64,000 nt of DNA. It comes from CBDDFS01 sp965227255. GTDB taxonomy: Bacteria; Bacteroidota; Bacteroidia; Flavobacteriales_E; Vicingaceae. Shown here piece after piece: positions 63,501 to 64,000 of the stretch. The stretch's first letter is position 1; every line of letters begins with the position of its first letter. The stretch is taken from the NCBI GenBank assembly GCA_965227255.1, contig CBDDFS010000005.1:111766-175765 (forward strand). The letters run 5' to 3'. A program made the position numbers and the translations under genes. The notes beneath the pieces are model-generated. The model was given only the letters and a program-made list of their open reading frames with translations. It searched no databases and was not told the DNA's origin.

Positions 63501-63542
63501 GCGGATGAGGTGAAAGTTGCGAAGTTTGTGGTGATGAAGTAA
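60519..63542 (+). CDS. Asp-box beta-propeller protein with T9SS sorting tail
   Basis: This is a 1007-residue secreted protein. The ATG at 60519 opens the signal peptide 'FYTISIVGILGLAVAGFFAF'; an in-frame ATG 24 codons upstream is unlikely. Several Asp-box motifs (S-x-D-x-G-x-T-W) mark BNR/sortilin-like propeller blades: 'ISYDGGNQWFTYSG', 'QSKDAGETWTNIARG' and 'RSIDGGNTWGMNNNG'. The final 80 residues ('LKIYPNPMNETGFIEVEL', 'FRNGTYIASVQ', 'AKFVVMK') are a T9SS type A sorting domain. No sialidase or peptidase residues are evident, so a binding or scaffold role is inferred. A strong terminator follows. Confidence 0.88.
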   Translation: MKGKFYTISIVGILGLAVAGFFAFQDNYKAKYQSKDYSDLLISQGDATGGMLYRQKLLANENGEIDLKQVMKVRAAVNNHYNSKDPAEWIFFEELGPNFVGGRSRAIIQDNRDGRESVFYAGGVSGGVFISYDGGNQWFTYSGNMDNWNVSDLAQTADGNLWVATGPYHDNGPPSSKRATGGFIGNGLYRRIGGDAEEYERIIGPDGEFVTNDLWTWTNRIIGHPTDANKLYVGTWRGLQVSADAAADQPTFFNGIEISPGIFANGVIHDIDIVDNGDGTTTIYATSGTNIVYKLLDKGGDDITLLSQISLPAGNSGSPQWPSISVAPSDPNYIYVSQGSSEQNNCTHGIFQSKDAGETWTNIARGGAPTSLYQSTFCQGFFDNDIAVYPNDPGKIIVGGVSIYRWIESSSNPGTGSWYKIALMQTEGTPGGLTDTNWVHADKHRVYFTDSMTVYVATDGGIHRSIDGGNTWGMNNNGFNAYQCYSIAAAFGSNLDSIGLGTTQQVMGGSQDNGTVLIGTNPNQPDRGFDLSSGDGGDCYFSNIANLAFISSQRGSLRRASFTAGVSGMFDDETASICASNCGNFVTTLGYWETAYADYTYDSIQFKTKKGETYQKGDSLIYMSRTNSIPMYFPAPRDIAANDSVYVPDYAQSKLAIAADANSGASGVYITREALHLDDITTNWDLVTDNTSKSYPDRISGNVWKIRFSGDGNQMFVGTNNGRIYRVDNLNQGYDSLTLDINSPRSVVTTTLVQNFGGGIVSGLSVDPNDPEVLVVSFAGYGGSQKVFRITNAASCLSGQGNGVSIHGDLPSGIPVYSCLIADHDNSTVMVGTEYGVYTSDNATNNAASWSQAYGLPRIPTYAMVQQTNQYLWGDNGPQFYENANYRKVYIGTHGRGYWTSSSLVGIDEEDGEEKIIESQEDLSNLKIYPNPMNETGFIEVELKEDAQVNIQIFDLSGKLVSNIENRNLRRGNNKIQFNAGDFRNGTYIASVQTADEVKVAKFVVMK

Positions 63543-63560
63543 TTTTTAATATCTCAAAAG

Positions 63561-63591
63561 AAAAGGCTTCTCTCGGGAAGCCTTTTTTTTT
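63561..63591 (+). terminator. Strong Rho-independent terminator
   Basis: A perfect 10-bp stem AAAAGGCTTC / GAAGCCTTTT with a 6-nt loop is followed by a run of T, 18 nt after the stop of the beta-propeller gene. Confidence 0.9.
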
Positions 63592-63601
63592 CTCAAGCCA
63601 T

Positions 63602-64000
63602 ATGATCAGAGTAGGAATAAACGGTTTTGGAAGGATTGGTAAAATGCTGACCCGCATTTTACTCGACAGAGACGATGTAAAGATCATTGCCATCAATGAT
63701 CTGGCAGATCTTGAGACCCAAGCTCATTTATTCAAATACGACTCAGTTCACGGTCGTTTTCCAGGCGATGTTTCTATTGATAATGGGAAATTAGTTTTGA
63801 ATGGACAGGCAATTGAATATACCTCGACTGATCTGGATAATACGAAGTGGGACGTTGATATTGCAGTTGAAGCTACAGGTAAATTCACAGAAAAAAGCCT
63901 GGCTGAAAAACATCTCAAGAATGGAGCCAAAAAGGTTATCATTTCCGCCCCATCGAAACGGATTCTGTCAAAAGTATTCTGGTTGGCATCAATGATGACA
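63602..64000 (+). CDS. gap: Glyceraldehyde-3-phosphate dehydrogenase, 5' part, with apparent frameshift
   Basis: GAPDH is the glycolytic enzyme that oxidises glyceraldehyde-3-phosphate with NAD and phosphate. The gene starts at the ATG at 63602 and runs off the window. 'RVGINGFGRIGKMLTRILL' is the NAD-binding Rossmann motif, followed by 'INDLADLETQAHLFKYDSVH', 'VEATGKFTEKSLAEKHLKNG' and 'KKVIISAPSK'. After codon 119 the zero frame gives 'RILSKVFWLASMMT', which is not GAPDH. The other frame from 63958 gives 'TDSVKSILVGINDD', which is. One A is apparently missing in the run at 63956-63958. This is either a sequencing error or a real inactivating mutation. Confidence 0.85.
   Translation, partial: MIRVGINGFGRIGKMLTRILLDRDDVKIIAINDLADLETQAHLFKYDSVHGRFPGDVSIDNGKLVLNGQAIEYTSTDLDNTKWDVDIAVEATGKFTEKSLAEKHLKNGAKKVIISAPSKRILSKVFWLASMMT

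Overview
The window comes from a chromosome of a Bacteroidota bacterium, probably a free-living member of the Flavobacteriales/Cytophagales type. Three kinds of evidence point there. Five large secreted proteins end in type IX secretion (T9SS) type A sorting domains. Many starts are preceded by the Bacteroidota -7 promoter motif TAnnTTTG rather than an E. coli -10 box. Several families are Bacteroidota-typical: DUF4924, a GWxTD lipoprotein, a PID-CTERM-like microprotein, PafA, and the fur-purA-ostA gene order. No rRNA, tRNA, CRISPR array, prophage or intact transposon was seen. The sequence looks moderately AT-rich and fairly even throughout. Family and species cannot be decided from this window.

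Layout. 1-4.3 kb: a large T9SS protein and a 73-residue PID-CTERM-like protein. 4.3-7.0 kb: a sulfotransferase and two convergent FkbM methyltransferases, probably for surface glycan or lipid decoration. 7.1-14.0 kb: glyA, a four-helix-bundle gene and a 1650-residue multidomain T9SS protein. 14.3-21.3 kb: fumarylacetoacetase, the (p)ppGpp synthetase/hydrolase, a Fur-family regulator, purA and an OstA/LptA-like protein. 21.27-21.79 kb: a second four-helix-bundle gene enclosed by inverted repeats. 21.8-28.9 kb: a bestrophin channel, a DUF6232-like protein, an OmpH/DUF4924 pair, a LamG-T9SS protein, a SiaC-like protein, a LytS/LytTR two-component system, acpH and a small membrane protein. 28.9-33.9 kb: a NUDIX hydrolase, a WG-repeat protein and a TPR-PD40-SPOR envelope protein. 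34.1-39.9 kb: an O-methyltransferase and threonine aldolase on the plus strand, then a minus-strand run adk-obg-PAP2-fluC-pafA. 40.0-43.9 kb: three envelope genes, one with helix-hairpin-helix motifs. 43.9-47.8 kb: a stand-alone GldM-C-like protein, aroA, aroB and proline dehydrogenase. 47.8-59.4 kb: an M1 aminopeptidase with a T9SS tail, a helical-repeat protein, and a minus-strand run ung - BamA/TamA-like - rmuC - GWxTD lipoprotein - rlmB - GT39 glycosyltransferase. 59.5-64.0 kb: a 41-residue lipoprotein, an outer-membrane protein, a beta-propeller T9SS protein with a strong terminator, and the 5' end of gap, which carries an apparent one-base frameshift.

How the genes fit together. Most of the window is housekeeping (one-carbon, purine and shikimate metabolism, stringent response, DNA repair, rRNA modification, ribosome assembly) mixed with envelope genes (outer-membrane barrels, a chaperone, T9SS cargo, surface modification). 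No T9SS core machinery was recognised, so the cargo proteins depend on genes elsewhere.

The most unusual signals are these: the inverted-repeat-bounded four-helix-bundle gene; a perfect 8-bp-arm palindrome over the aroB promoter and start codon; several promoters only 4-10 nt from the start codon, implying leaderless or nearly leaderless mRNAs; repeated TTG starts; the helix-hairpin-helix barrel gene; and the gap frameshift. I found no clear multi-gene system that I would call wholly new.
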